DNA of 64,000 bases, taken from contig NZ_CP054585.1 in assembly GCF_003721435.2 (NCBI RefSeq), positions 3,100,001 to 3,164,000 of the forward strand, in the 5' to 3' direction. The DNA is from Halorubrum sp. CBA1229 (GTDB taxonomy: Archaea > Halobacteriota > Halobacteria > Halobacteriales > Haloferacaceae). A program made the translations under genes and the position numbers. The notes under the pieces were generated by a model that did no database searches, had not been told where the DNA came from, and saw only the letters and a list, made by a program, of their open reading frames with translations. The first letter of the stretch is position 1. Every line of letters starts with the position of its first letter. Shown piece by piece: positions 9,262 to 17,356 of the stretch.

Positions 9262-9642
9262 ATGAGCGACGATCGACGCTCGGTGAAGACGTACGTCCCC
9301 GCCGAGCAAAAGGATCGGTGGCAGGAGCACGCGGACGAACTCGGGATGTCACAGAGCGAGTTCGTCCGGACGATGGTACAGGCCGGTCGCCGCGGGTTTT
9401 CGCTGTCCGATTCCGGAAAGGCCGCCGAACCCGGTCCTTCGGGGTCTGACCCCGAGGGTGACACCCTCGAAACGAGGGTCGAAGCGGCGCTCGCCGACGG
9501 GCCGCTCTCGTGGGAGGAGCTGACGGAAGCCGTGGTCGGCGACTTCGAGGATAGGTTGGAGGACGCGCTCGACGCGTTACAGGATCGCAACCGCGTCCGG
9601 TACAACGGACGGAAGGGCGGGTACACCCTCACCGATGAGTAG
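9262..9642 (+). CDS. DUF5805-type small DNA-binding protein
   Basis: The 126-residue protein has two parts. Residues 1-50 (KTYVPAEQKDRWQEHADELG, then MSQSEFVRTMVQAGRRGF) look like a ribbon-helix-helix unit. Residues about 70-126 look like a small winged helix ending in the wing VRYNGRKGGYTLTDE. This arrangement matches haloarchaeal DUF5805 proteins. Its stop overlaps the start of the tyrosine recombinase by 8 bp, so the two are co-translated and the small protein probably binds DNA near the recombinase's target or regulates it. A TATA-like TGTATAAG lies near 9195. Function beyond DNA binding is inference. Confidence 0.8.
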   Translation: MSDDRRSVKTYVPAEQKDRWQEHADELGMSQSEFVRTMVQAGRRGFSLSDSGKAAEPGPSGSDPEGDTLETRVEAALADGPLSWEELTEAVVGDFEDRLEDALDALQDRNRVRYNGRKGGYTLTDE

Positions 9643-10669
9643 CGCCCGAGCGCCGGACGAGGTTTCGGACCCGGTGGGATACTTCATCGAGGACCTCACC
9701 TACCACGGGAAGACGGAGCGCACCCGCGAGTCCTACGAGCGCGTCCTCCGACGGTTCGAGGCGTTTCTCGGGCCCGAGACGACGCCCGATTCGGCGACGC
9801 ACCGCGACTGCATGTCGTTCGTCCACTCGCTGCGCGGCGACGTGGCGGACAGCACGGTGGCGACGTACGCCGCCTACCTCCATCGATTCTACGGGTACAT
9901 GACCGAGGTCGGCGTCTTCGAGGGTAACCCGATGACGCTCGTAATGGAGGAGATGGACGAGACGGTCGATAAGGACCCCGCCCGACGCGACATCCCGATC
10001 CCGGCGATGCGCGAGTTCGTTGCCGGGATCCGGCACCCCCTTCACCGGGCTCTCGTGGTGACGCTGCTCAAAACCGGTATGCGGGTCGGAGAGTGCTGTA
10101 ACTTGGATCTCCGCGATCTCGCCGTCGACGACCCGGAGCTTCGGGACGCATACGACCTCGGAGCCCGTCCCGTGCTCGCGGACCGGCCGAATTCGCTGTA
10201 CGTGACCCCCGAGGCGACCGTCGGCGAGGAGCTGAACGGCGAGGTCAGGACCGCCTCGAACAAGCGCAAGCGCGGGACAGTGATCCCCGTCGACGACGAG
10301 CTGGCGCGGACGCTGAAGCGCTGGCTGGCGATCCGGCCCGACAGCCCCTCGTCGGCCGAGCCGCTGTTCGTCGGGACAGCCGAGGGATGGGGCGAGCGGC
10401 TCGATCCGCAGGCGGTGCGGCACGTCGTCGAGCGGTACGCCCGGGAAGCGGGGTGGTACCGAACGGGGGGCGGGGCCGCCGAGAACGTCACGCCGCACTA
10501 CTTCCGACACTTCTTCACGACGCACCTGCGCGACAGGACCGGCGACCGCGGTGTGGTCAAATATCTGCGCGGCGACGTCGCCGACGACGTGATCGACACC
10601 TACACCCACAACTGGGGAGACCAGGTCCGAGAGACGTATGAAGCGAACGTCTACCGGCTGTTGGAGTAG
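9635..10669 (+). CDS. Tyrosine recombinase, XerC/D-like
   Basis: Site-specific recombinase of 344 residues. The N-terminal core-binding domain (about 10-110) starts with FIEDLTYHGKTERTRESYER. The catalytic domain has the first Arg in LLKTGMRVGECCNLDLRDL (about 149), a Lys in the KRKRGT hairpin (about 210), HxxR in VTPHYFRHFFTTHLRD (about 290) and the nucleophile Tyr in DVIDTYTHNWG (about 325). All catalytic residues appear intact. Overlap with the DUF5805 gene is a conserved-looking haloarchaeal pairing, and no tRNA, virus genes or repeats flank it. I therefore favour a resident chromosomal recombinase over a recent phage integrase. Confidence 0.88.
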   Translation: MSSARAPDEVSDPVGYFIEDLTYHGKTERTRESYERVLRRFEAFLGPETTPDSATHRDCMSFVHSLRGDVADSTVATYAAYLHRFYGYMTEVGVFEGNPMTLVMEEMDETVDKDPARRDIPIPAMREFVAGIRHPLHRALVVTLLKTGMRVGECCNLDLRDLAVDDPELRDAYDLGARPVLADRPNSLYVTPEATVGEELNGEVRTASNKRKRGTVIPVDDELARTLKRWLAIRPDSPSSAEPLFVGTAEGWGERLDPQAVRHVVERYAREAGWYRTGGGAAENVTPHYFRHFFTTHLRDRTGDRGVVKYLRGDVADDVIDTYTHNWGDQVRETYEANVYRLLE

Positions 10670-10976
10670 TTTAGGGACGTTTTGTTGTCTCAGAAACGAC
10701 GTGGACCGCGTCGCAAACCGTACGCGTAAATCATATAGCGCTATACAAAATTGTCTTTCGCGCCTGGGTTCACTCCATTCCCTGAAACCCCCGGAAAGTG
10801 CCGAAAGAGCCGTGCTGCCCGGAGAAAACCGAATTCGTCTCGTCGACAAGTCGTTCTCTTGGATAGTCGACGAGAAGTGGACCGGGGTCTGAGCGGCAAA
10901 TGAAGAAGCGGGACATTCCCTGAACACGTTCGGGGTATTCCCCAAGGGGGCATAGGTCGTAGCGCGTGGCAGGCAC
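10670..10976. other. 307-bp intergenic region
   Basis: No gene is seen between the recombinase and the radical SAM gene. The region holds the third TATAGCG element at 10734-10745 with AT-rich flanks, and a short imperfect palindrome (GGGGTATTCCCCAAGGGGG at about 10932) close to the radical SAM start. A plus-strand open frame at 10638-10892 has no domain. Confidence 0.55.
10734..10745. promoter_or_regulatory. TATAGCGCTATA element, copy 3
   Basis: This copy is a perfect 12-bp palindrome, unlike the two near-palindromic copies at 4980 and 8749. It lies 65 bp after the recombinase stop and 231 bp before the radical SAM gene. Confidence 0.5.
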
Positions 10977-12071
10977 ATGTTCGACGACCTCGACGTGGAC
11001 CGGCGGCCCCTCGTCCTGATCTGGGAGGTGACGCAGGCGTGCGGGCTCGCCTGCCGTCACTGTCGGGCCGACGCGAAGCCCAAGCGGCACCCGGAGGAGC
11101 TGACGACCGCCGAGGGGAAGCGACTCCTCGACGACGCCGCGGAGTTCGGTGACGGCCAGCTGGTCGTCCTCTCCGGCGGCGACCCGCTCGCCCGCGACGA
11201 TCTCACGGAGCTGATCTCGTACGGCGACGACCTGGGCCACCGGATGACGATCACGCCGAGCGGAACGGCGTCGCTGACCCCCGACCGCGTCGAGGCGCTC
11301 GCGGACGCGGGGATCCGGCGAATGGCGCTCAGCATCGACGGGGCGACGCGCGAGAGCCACGATCGGTTCCGCGGCGAGGAGAGCTTCGAGGACACGCTTC
11401 GCGCGGCGCGGGCCGCACGCGAGGCCGGACTCCCGCTCCAGGTCAACACCACCGTCTGCGCCGAGACCGTCGCCGAGCTCCCGGCGATCCGGGACCGGGT
11501 GCGCGACCTCGGCGCGGTGCTCTGGAGCGTTTTTTTCCTCGTGCCGGTCGGTCGCGGCCGGATCCTCGACCCGATCCCCCCGGAGCGCGCCGAGCGGGTG
11601 ATGGAGTGGCTCCAAGACGTCGCCGAGGCGGAAGGCTTCGGCGTCAAGACCACCGAGGCGCCGTTCTACCGTCGGGTCGGACTTCAGCAAGACAGAGCCG
11701 ACGGCGCGGCTCGCCGGAGAGGCGGGATCACGGCCGGGCGCGGCTTCGCCTTCGTCAGCCACACCGGGGAGACGTACCCGTCCGGGTTCCTCCCGAAGTC
11801 CGCGGGCAACGTCCGGGACCGGTCCGTGGTCGACATCTATCGGAACGCGGAGCTGTTCGAGTCGCTCCGGGATCCGGACCGATTCGAGGGGAAGTGCGGC
11901 GCCTGCGAGTTCAGACAGGTCTGCGGGGGGAGTCGATCTCGGGCGTTCGCCGCGACCGGGGACCCGCTGGGGAGCGACCCGCTCTGTCCGTACGTTCCGG
12001 ACGGATACGACGGCGAACTACCGGAGACGCTGACGGGCGAGAACGCGGGCGTCTCCGACGCGGCGGACTGA
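10977..12071 (+). CDS. Radical SAM/SPASM protein, TIGR04053-like
   Basis: The 364-residue enzyme has the CxxxCxxC cluster motif in TQACGLACRHCRADA (about residue 22) that holds the [4Fe-4S]-AdoMet cluster, then VVLSGGDPL (about 63) and the TIM-barrel strands. The C-terminal SPASM-like region has CGACEFRQVCGG (about 310) and a later PLC for auxiliary clusters. Length and sequence resemble the TIGR04053 group, related to the heme-synthesis enzymes AhbC/AhbD and NirJ. No heme genes are next to it, so a role in heme or peptide modification is only a possibility. It converges with a MarR-type regulator. Confidence 0.8.
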   Translation: MFDDLDVDRRPLVLIWEVTQACGLACRHCRADAKPKRHPEELTTAEGKRLLDDAAEFGDGQLVVLSGGDPLARDDLTELISYGDDLGHRMTITPSGTASLTPDRVEALADAGIRRMALSIDGATRESHDRFRGEESFEDTLRAARAAREAGLPLQVNTTVCAETVAELPAIRDRVRDLGAVLWSVFFLVPVGRGRILDPIPPERAERVMEWLQDVAEAEGFGVKTTEAPFYRRVGLQQDRADGAARRRGGITAGRGFAFVSHTGETYPSGFLPKSAGNVRDRSVVDIYRNAELFESLRDPDRFEGKCGACEFRQVCGGSRSRAFAATGDPLGSDPLCPYVPDGYDGELPETLTGENAGVSDAAD

Positions 12072-12089
12072 GGGCCGGCGTCGCTGAGG

Positions 12090-12893
12090 CTACAGGTCGT
12101 CCGAGTCGAGGACTCGGTGCGGGACGTTCTTATCGCGCAGCTTGGAGGTGTGTCGCGGGATCTCGTCGGTCACCGCGACGAGCAGGACGTCGAGGCCGAG
12201 CATCCCCGCCTCGGCGACGCCGTCCGCGGTTCCGAAGCGGATGTCCGGGTCCGCGTCGCTTCTGGAGACGAGCGCGTACGCCTCCGTGCCAGCGACCGCG
12301 AGCAATCCGTCCTCGGGGACGTGCGTGGGGACCACACTCGGATCGGGCGGGGCCTCGTCGGTGACGGTCGGGACCGGAAGCACCGAGACGGTGCCCGTGT
12401 CGTAATCGACGACGCCCTCGAAGTCGGCGACGCCGACCGCCGCGCCCCGCTCGGCGCTCGTGACGGTGACCGCGGTCGCCGTGCCGCCCGCGGGGTTTGC
12501 GTGGAGGACGCCGTCGCGCATCACGAGGCCGACCTCCCTCCCCTCCGCCACGTCGTCGAGCGCGATTGCGGCGTCGACCTCGACGCTCCCGAGGACGTCG
12601 GAGTTCACCCGTTCGAGGTACGCCTCCAGGTCGTCGGTCCGAGAGATGAGCCAGTCGACCCCCTCCTTCGTCACCTCGTATCGGCCGCGACCCCCCTTCT
12701 CGACGTATCCCGCCTCGACGAGGTCTCGGACGTAATCGCTGACCGCCTGCGAGGTCACTCCGATCGTGTCTGCGATCTCGCCCTGGCTCACGGCCGGCTG
12801 TCGGGCCGCGATCTCGACGAGCACCTGGTAGCGCGTCGCGCTCCGCTTGTTCTCGAGGACGTCCGGCGAGTCCCCGCCATCGGCGTCGGCCAT
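12090..12893 (-). CDS. MarR-type winged-helix regulator with ligand-like C-terminal domain
   Basis: The 267-residue protein has an N-terminal winged helix (about 12-80). The helix-turn-helix is VSQGEIADTIGVTSQAVSDY and the wing ends GGRGRYEVTKEGVDWL. The remaining 180 residues form an alpha/beta domain with repeated Val-rich strands and no catalytic motif I recognise. This architecture is common in haloarchaea (MarR family with DUF7839-like C-terminus) and suggests a regulator sensing a small molecule. A TATA element lies 21-31 bp before the start. It converges with the radical SAM gene 18 bp away. Target genes are unknown. Confidence 0.75.
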   Translation of the reverse strand: MADADGGDSPDVLENKRSATRYQVLVEIAARQPAVSQGEIADTIGVTSQAVSDYVRDLVEAGYVEKGGRGRYEVTKEGVDWLISRTDDLEAYLERVNSDVLGSVEVDAAIALDDVAEGREVGLVMRDGVLHANPAGGTATAVTVTSAERGAAVGVADFEGVVDYDTGTVSVLPVPTVTDEAPPDPSVVPTHVPEDGLLAVAGTEAYALVSRSDADPDIRFGTADGVAEAGMLGLDVLLVAVTDEIPRHTSKLRDKNVPHRVLDSDDL

Positions 12894-12913
12894 TATCGGG
12901 AATTCGGCGGCCG

Positions 12914-12924
12914 CAAATAAAGTA
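12914..12924 (-). promoter_or_regulatory. TATA element for the MarR-type regulator
   Basis: On the minus strand ACTTTATTTGC precedes the ATG at 12893 by about 26 bp, the spacing of a leaderless haloarchaeal promoter. Confidence 0.6.
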
Positions 12925-13122
12925 GTGTTGTCTATCTGATCGCGTCGTCGCCCCAGAGGCCGTCTCTCGGCGGCAGGTACAAAATAGGCCTTTTCTAAGA
13001 CAATCCTAATTGAGTCGAGCTGCGATCGACTTGTACGCCAGAACGCGAACTCGGGCGAAACGCGGCCGTCACCCTCGTCGATCCCGACCCGTCAGGGCTG
13101 GGCGCCGGGTGCCGTCGACGTC

Positions 13123-14310
13123 TTACAGCGGCAGAACGCCGTCGTCATCGTCGCCGTCGTCCGACCCGTCGTCAGTCGTGTTGTCGTCAGTCGTGTCGTC
13201 ATCGGTCGTGTCGTCGCCGGTGGAATCACCGTCCGTGGTGTTTCCGTCGGTGGCTTCTCCGTCGTCGGTTTGGTTCCCCCCGTCGTCCGTGGTGTTTCCG
13301 TCGGTACCGCTCTCGTCGGCGCTCGAGTCGCGCACGTCGTCGCCCTCGTCGAAGATGTCGGTCTCGATCGTCTCCTCGTAGGTCAGTTCGTCGAGCGGGA
13401 CGGTGACCTCCTCGCCGGTCGGGAGCTCGATGACGGCGTAGAACTCGATCCGGAGGTCGCTCACCTGGTGGCCGCGCACGTCCGCGTCAAGGTGCGTGAC
13501 CCACCACTCGTCGAGGCGGCGGTTCTGGAGGGCCGTCGTGAACTCGATCGTCTCGGCGCTCCGCGAGGGGATCACGTACCCCTCCTCGGTCTGTCCGGAG
13601 GCCATCTCGACGCCGTTCATCGTGACATCGTAGCCGATCTCCGAGACGGCGTACGGTTCGAGGTTCGGGTTGTAGACGGTGAACGCCATATCGATGGGCG
13701 TCTCGGCCTCGCTGACGCTCCCCCACTCGCCCCGCGTCTCGTTGACGTAGAGGATCGGGTCGTCGGTCAACGCGCTGTCGGCGTTCACCGGACGCGTCTC
13801 GTCCGAATTAAAGGCGCCGAGCAGGTCGGTCGTGATCTCGCGGCTACGGCTGAACTCGACGCTCCGCCCGAGCAGACCCGAGGTGACGCTGGCGTCGATA
13901 CCGACGGTCGTCCGCTCGCCGCTGCGGACGTGGCTGACCCACCACGGCGGGATCGCGTCGTTCCGGAGGTCGGTTTCGAGGGGGATCGTGGAGTTTCCGG
14001 TTCCGACGCGCACGCCCTCTCGGCCGCCCTGGGCCATCTCGATGTCGTTCATCGAGACCGTGTAGTTCACCGAGACGCCGTCGAGCCTGACGCCGACCGG
14101 GTTCGGGTTCGAGACGACCAGGTCCGTTCGGACCTCGGTGGTCTCGCTTGTCACGTCGCCGAAGGTGTTGTCGACGGCCGCGACGCTCGGGACGCCGAGT
14201 ATCCCGACAGCGAACGCGCCGCCGACGGCGGCCGCGACGACGAGCAGTCCGACGAGGACGATCCGCAGTTTCGAACCCGTGAGCGTGCCGAGCGCGGATC
14301 CGAGAAGCAT
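13123..14310 (-). CDS. Membrane-anchored protein with two LEA14/WHy domains
   Basis: The 395-residue protein begins with a membrane anchor (KLRIVLVGLLVVAAAVGGAFA, about 15-35). Two related beta-sandwich domains follow, at about 40-165 and 190-320. Each has the LEA14-type pattern of a VVSNPNPVGV or TVYNPNLEPY strand, a small-residue turn, and a WWVSHV or WWVTHL segment near the end. The last 65 residues are an Asp/Thr/Gly tail of low complexity. LEA14 (water stress and hypersensitive response) domains are linked to desiccation tolerance in plants and are common in haloarchaea. The protein probably sits outside the membrane. A minus-strand TATA element (GATTTTACG) lies about 28 bp before the ATG. 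Confidence 0.8.
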   Translation of the reverse strand: MLLGSALGTLTGSKLRIVLVGLLVVAAAVGGAFAVGILGVPSVAAVDNTFGDVTSETTEVRTDLVVSNPNPVGVRLDGVSVNYTVSMNDIEMAQGGREGVRVGTGNSTIPLETDLRNDAIPPWWVSHVRSGERTTVGIDASVTSGLLGRSVEFSRSREITTDLLGAFNSDETRPVNADSALTDDPILYVNETRGEWGSVSEAETPIDMAFTVYNPNLEPYAVSEIGYDVTMNGVEMASGQTEEGYVIPSRSAETIEFTTALQNRRLDEWWVTHLDADVRGHQVSDLRIEFYAVIELPTGEEVTVPLDELTYEETIETDIFDEGDDVRDSSADESGTDGNTTDDGGNQTDDGEATDGNTTDGDSTGDDTTDDDTTDDNTTDDGSDDGDDDDGVLPL

Positions 14311-14362
14311 ACACCAGCCAATCCGACCGGGTCGTAAAATCGTACCGCTTCCGGGAGCGCAG

Positions 14363-14560
14363 CTATAACACGTCGCCGATCCGCACCGGCTCGCCGTCCA
14401 GGTCGGGCTCCTCGGCGACGATCTGGAGGACCTCGTGGTCGGTGACGTCGCGGAACCCCTTGCCGGTCGCCTCCTCGATCAGGTCCTTCTCCAGTTCGAA
14501 CTCGGTTCCCTCGTAGACGACGTCGACGCCGTCGTCGGTGAACGTCAGGTCGGTGCTCAT
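14363..14560 (-). CDS. Small DUF5800-type haloarchaeal protein
   Basis: A 65-residue acidic protein (MSTDLTFTDDGVDVVYEGTE onward) with a beta-hairpin start and a helical middle, matching the haloarchaeal DUF5800 family in length and opening. The function is unknown. Its own minus-strand TATA element (CTTTTATCC near 14582-14590) supports the ATG at 14560 and leaderless transcription. Confidence 0.75.
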   Translation of the reverse strand: MSTDLTFTDDGVDVVYEGTEFELEKDLIEEATGKGFRDVTDHEVLQIVAEEPDLDGEPVRIGDVL

Positions 14561-14656
14561 GGTCCGTCGTAGGCGGCGATCGGATAAAAGGGGCGTGACA
14601 CGACCGCGATCCGGAGTCCGCGGGCCGTCGCTCGTCGGTCTCGGTCGGCGAGGCGG

Positions 14657-14839
14657 TTACTCGTCGTCGCCGTCGTCTTTCATCTCCGAGAGGCGCCCGA
14701 CCAGGTCGTCGGTGGACGCGCCGCCCTCGATGGAGACCTCGCCGTCGTGGTCGTTCTCGTGGACGTTCACGGCGTCGTCGTCGTCGGTGTCCACGTCCTG
14801 GTCCTTCTGCTCGCTCTCGTCGTACGATCCGAATCCCAT
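14657..14839 (-). CDS. Small acidic DUF5786-type protein
   Basis: A 60-residue, extremely acidic protein starting MGFGSYDESEQKDQDVDTDD and ending in a helix (DDLVGRLSEMKDDGDDE). The start and length match the haloarchaeal DUF5786 family. A minus-strand TATA-like CCTTTTGAG lies about 26 bp before this ATG and rules out the longer in-frame extension to 15058, whose residues look random. The function is unknown. Confidence 0.75.
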   Translation of the reverse strand: MGFGSYDESEQKDQDVDTDDDDAVNVHENDHDGEVSIEGGASTDDLVGRLSEMKDDGDDE

Positions 14840-15060
14840 ACCTGAGTCTCCCGCGCCGGACTCAAAAGGGTAGTGACCTGCCGACGATATGGGGACGGAC
14901 CGCACGCGCGGCGCTCCGGAGGGGAGACCGTCGGACTGAGGCCCGACGCCCGCTCGCATGCGACCGCACCGCTCGCAACGCGGCGTCGCGTCCCTCTGAA
15001 TCCGCTGTCGCGTCACTCCGGGAGGTCCGCAGTCCGACGCGCGTCGGACGCCCCACACGG

Positions 15061-15066
15061 TTTATA
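15061..15066 (+). promoter_or_regulatory. TATA element for the bactofilin-like gene
   Basis: TTTATA is centred 26 bp before the GTG at 15090, indicating a leaderless transcript and deciding for the GTG start. Confidence 0.6.
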
Positions 15067-15089
15067 GGCGCGGAGAGAGATTTCCCGGT

Positions 15090-16475
15090 GTGTCGCTGCG
15101 AGGAGACGGTCCGATAGAGGAGCTCGCGGTCCCGTCCGGGACGACCGTCGAGGAGCACGACCTCGTCGTCGACGGCGACGTGCTCGTCGGCGGCCAGTCG
15201 ACGGTGGAGTTCGGGCTCCGCGGGCGCAACGTCGCGATAGGCGAGCGCGTGCGCGTCGGGAACGACATCGAGGCCGAGGGCGACTGCCGGCTCGACACGT
15301 GGTGTAGCGTCGACGGCAACGTCCTCGTCGGCGAGGACGCGTACCTCGGCGAGCGCGTGACCGTCACGGGGCGGCTGATGGTCTCGGGCGACCTCGACAT
15401 CGGCGACGACGTGTCGATCGAGGAGGGGTTCGAGGCGAACGGCTGGATCGTCATCCGGAACCCCGTCCCCACCATCGTCTTCTACTTCATCGTCCTCTCG
15501 CAGCTCCTGCGGGTCGGCGAGACCGACGCGGCCGACGAGCTCGCGGAGGCGCTCGCCGACGGCGACGACGTGCGCGACCCTCTCTTGATCCCGCGCGGCG
15601 CCGAGATCTCCGACGACGCGTGGCGCGTCTCGACGCCCGCGACGGTCGGCGACGACTGCCGGATCCACGGCAACCTCCGCGCCGAGTCGGTCCGCGTCGG
15701 CGAGCGCAACGAGGTGTTCGGCTCCCTCCGCGCGCGAGAGGGGATCACGGTCGGCGCCGAGACGGTCATCCACGGCGACGTCACCACCCGCGGCGGGACG
15801 GTCACCATCGAGGCCGGCGCGCGGGTCCTCGGCGACGTCTCCGCCGGCGACCTCGTCGTCCACGACGGCGCCGAGATCGACGGCTCCCTCCGGGCCCGCG
15901 GCGAGATGAAGTTAGTCCAAGAGACGGGAAGCGAGGCCGGCGAGGACGGCCAAGACGAGGGGGAGACGGAGTCGACCGATGAGACAGAGTCGACCGATGA
16001 GACGGAGACGACCGATGAGGCGGAGACGGTCGACGACGAAGCGGTGGGTGAAGGCGAGGACGCGGAGACGGAGTCACCCGATGGCGCGGCGGCGGCCCAG
16101 GGGAACGACGACGAGGAAGCCGAAGGAGACGCGGAAACAGACGGCGATTCCGGGGACGAGGACGCCGCCGAAAACGGGCCCGCAGTCGACAGCGAACACG
16201 GGGCGGAACCGGAAGTCGACGGCGAACCGGAAGCCGCCGACGAGCCCGAAGACGGAAACCCCGAGACGGGGGACGACGGCTCGGAAGCCGACGAGGAGTC
16301 GGCAGAAGCGCCGCCGGTGAGAGACGCCGAGACGGTCGCCGCGGAGGGATCGACGGACGACGGCGAGAGCGACTCGGACGACGGCGAGAGCGACTCGGCC
16401 CCCGACGAAAGCGGAAGCGACGCGGGGTCCGGGACGGCGGAGGCGGCCGTCGACCCCGACGCGGAAGCGACGTAG
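15090..16475 (+). CDS. Bactofilin-like polymer-forming protein with membrane segment and acidic tail
   Basis: The 461-residue protein has two stretches of short beta-helix rungs, at about 1-125 and 175-275 (repeats such as VDGDVLVGGQST, VTGRLMVSGDLDIGDD, IHGDVTTRGGTVTIEAGARV), typical of the polymer-forming cytoskeletal (bactofilin, DUF583) family. Between them, about residues 128-145 (VPTIVFYFIVLSQLL) form one hydrophobic segment, so the protein may be membrane-bound. The last 180 residues are Glu/Asp/Thr-rich and disordered, with TDETES repeats. Haloarchaeal bactofilins (halofilins in Haloferax) control cell shape. Whether this is an orthologue or a separate paralogue is not decided here. 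Confidence 0.75.
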   Translation: MSLRGDGPIEELAVPSGTTVEEHDLVVDGDVLVGGQSTVEFGLRGRNVAIGERVRVGNDIEAEGDCRLDTWCSVDGNVLVGEDAYLGERVTVTGRLMVSGDLDIGDDVSIEEGFEANGWIVIRNPVPTIVFYFIVLSQLLRVGETDAADELAEALADGDDVRDPLLIPRGAEISDDAWRVSTPATVGDDCRIHGNLRAESVRVGERNEVFGSLRAREGITVGAETVIHGDVTTRGGTVTIEAGARVLGDVSAGDLVVHDGAEIDGSLRARGEMKLVQETGSEAGEDGQDEGETESTDETESTDETETTDEAETVDDEAVGEGEDAETESPDGAAAAQGNDDEEAEGDAETDGDSGDEDAAENGPAVDSEHGAEPEVDGEPEAADEPEDGNPETGDDGSEADEESAEAPPVRDAETVAAEGSTDDGESDSDDGESDSAPDESGSDAGSGTAEAAVDPDAEAT

Positions 16476-16505
16476 CCGACGCCGCTTGGCCGATTTCTGA
16501 CCGCG

Positions 16506-17270
16506 CTACCGCTCGGGAGCGGCGGCGACGAACACGTCATCGTGGAGCCGCTCGCAGACGACGTCGGCCAGCGTCCGGAGGTTCTCGGTGTCCTCGCGGT
16601 TGTACGAGACCAGCGTATCGAGGGCGTCCTCGTCGCCGCGCTCGTACTCCCGCCAGAGCCGAACAGCGTCTCGTCCCGAGATGTCCGGGCGGTCGCGGTC
16701 GATCCCGATCTCCTTCTCGATGGGTTTCAGCCCCCCGGAGAGCCCGATCCGCTTGCAGGGGTACATCAGGTCGAGGTGCGGCGTGTCGACGTCGATCCCG
16801 AAGGAGGTCTCGAGGAAGGGCACGTCGAACCGCGCGCCGTTGAAGGTCGCGAGCAGGCTGGCGTCGGCGAACTGCTCGCGGAGGCGGTCGGCGGTGAGGT
16901 CGTCGCCGGCGACGAGCGTGGTCGTCTCCCCGTCGCGGTGGAAGCTCACGGTCGTCACGCGGTCGCGGTGCTCGTCGAGCCCGGTGGTCTCGATGTCGAA
17001 GAAGCAGGTCTCCTCGCGGAAGTTCTCGTAGAGCCGCCAGCGCTCCCCGCTCGGGAACGCGCGGTCGAAGTAGGTCGCGTCGCCGTCGTCGAGCCGCGTC
17101 AGGGCCTCGACGATGAACGACTCGATCCGGTCGGCGGTGGTCGAGCCGACGCCCGCGACGTCGACGGCGGGATCGAACGCCTCCCACGTGGTGACGCCCT
17201 CGCGCCACAGCCGGCGCTCCGTCGTCTCGCCGACCCCCTCGACCGGGATGAAGCTGTTCTCGATGCGCAT
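16506..17270 (-). CDS. YprB-type DEDD exonuclease with helix-hairpin-helix N-terminus
   Basis: The 254-residue protein has an N-terminal helix-hairpin-helix region (EGVGETTERRLWREGVTTWE and VAGVGSTTADRIESF, about 10-50). An RNase H-like DEDD exonuclease domain follows: CFFDIETTGLD (Exo I, about 90), ATFNGARFDVPFLE (Exo II, about 140) and VSYNREDTENL (Exo III, about 232). This matches the YprB ribonuclease-H-like group. It probably acts on DNA or structured nucleic acid in repair. The ATG at 17270 is chosen because the upstream extension is Arg-rich and overlaps the promoter side. It is divergent from the HMCES/YedK gene, a possible repair pairing. Confidence 0.8.
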   Translation of the reverse strand: MRIENSFIPVEGVGETTERRLWREGVTTWEAFDPAVDVAGVGSTTADRIESFIVEALTRLDDGDATYFDRAFPSGERWRLYENFREETCFFDIETTGLDEHRDRVTTVSFHRDGETTTLVAGDDLTADRLREQFADASLLATFNGARFDVPFLETSFGIDVDTPHLDLMYPCKRIGLSGGLKPIEKEIGIDRDRPDISGRDAVRLWREYERGDEDALDTLVSYNREDTENLRTLADVVCERLHDDVFVAAAPER

Positions 17271-17356
17271 ACCCGACCGCGGCGGCGCGCGGGCAAAAAC
17301 CCGACGGGAGGCGGCGACGCGATTTATGCCGCCGCGGACCGAACGCGGGGACACGC

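Noticed and set aside
10638-10892. 84-residue frame after the recombinase
   Set aside because: It overlaps the recombinase end and the palindromic element, with no family or start signal.
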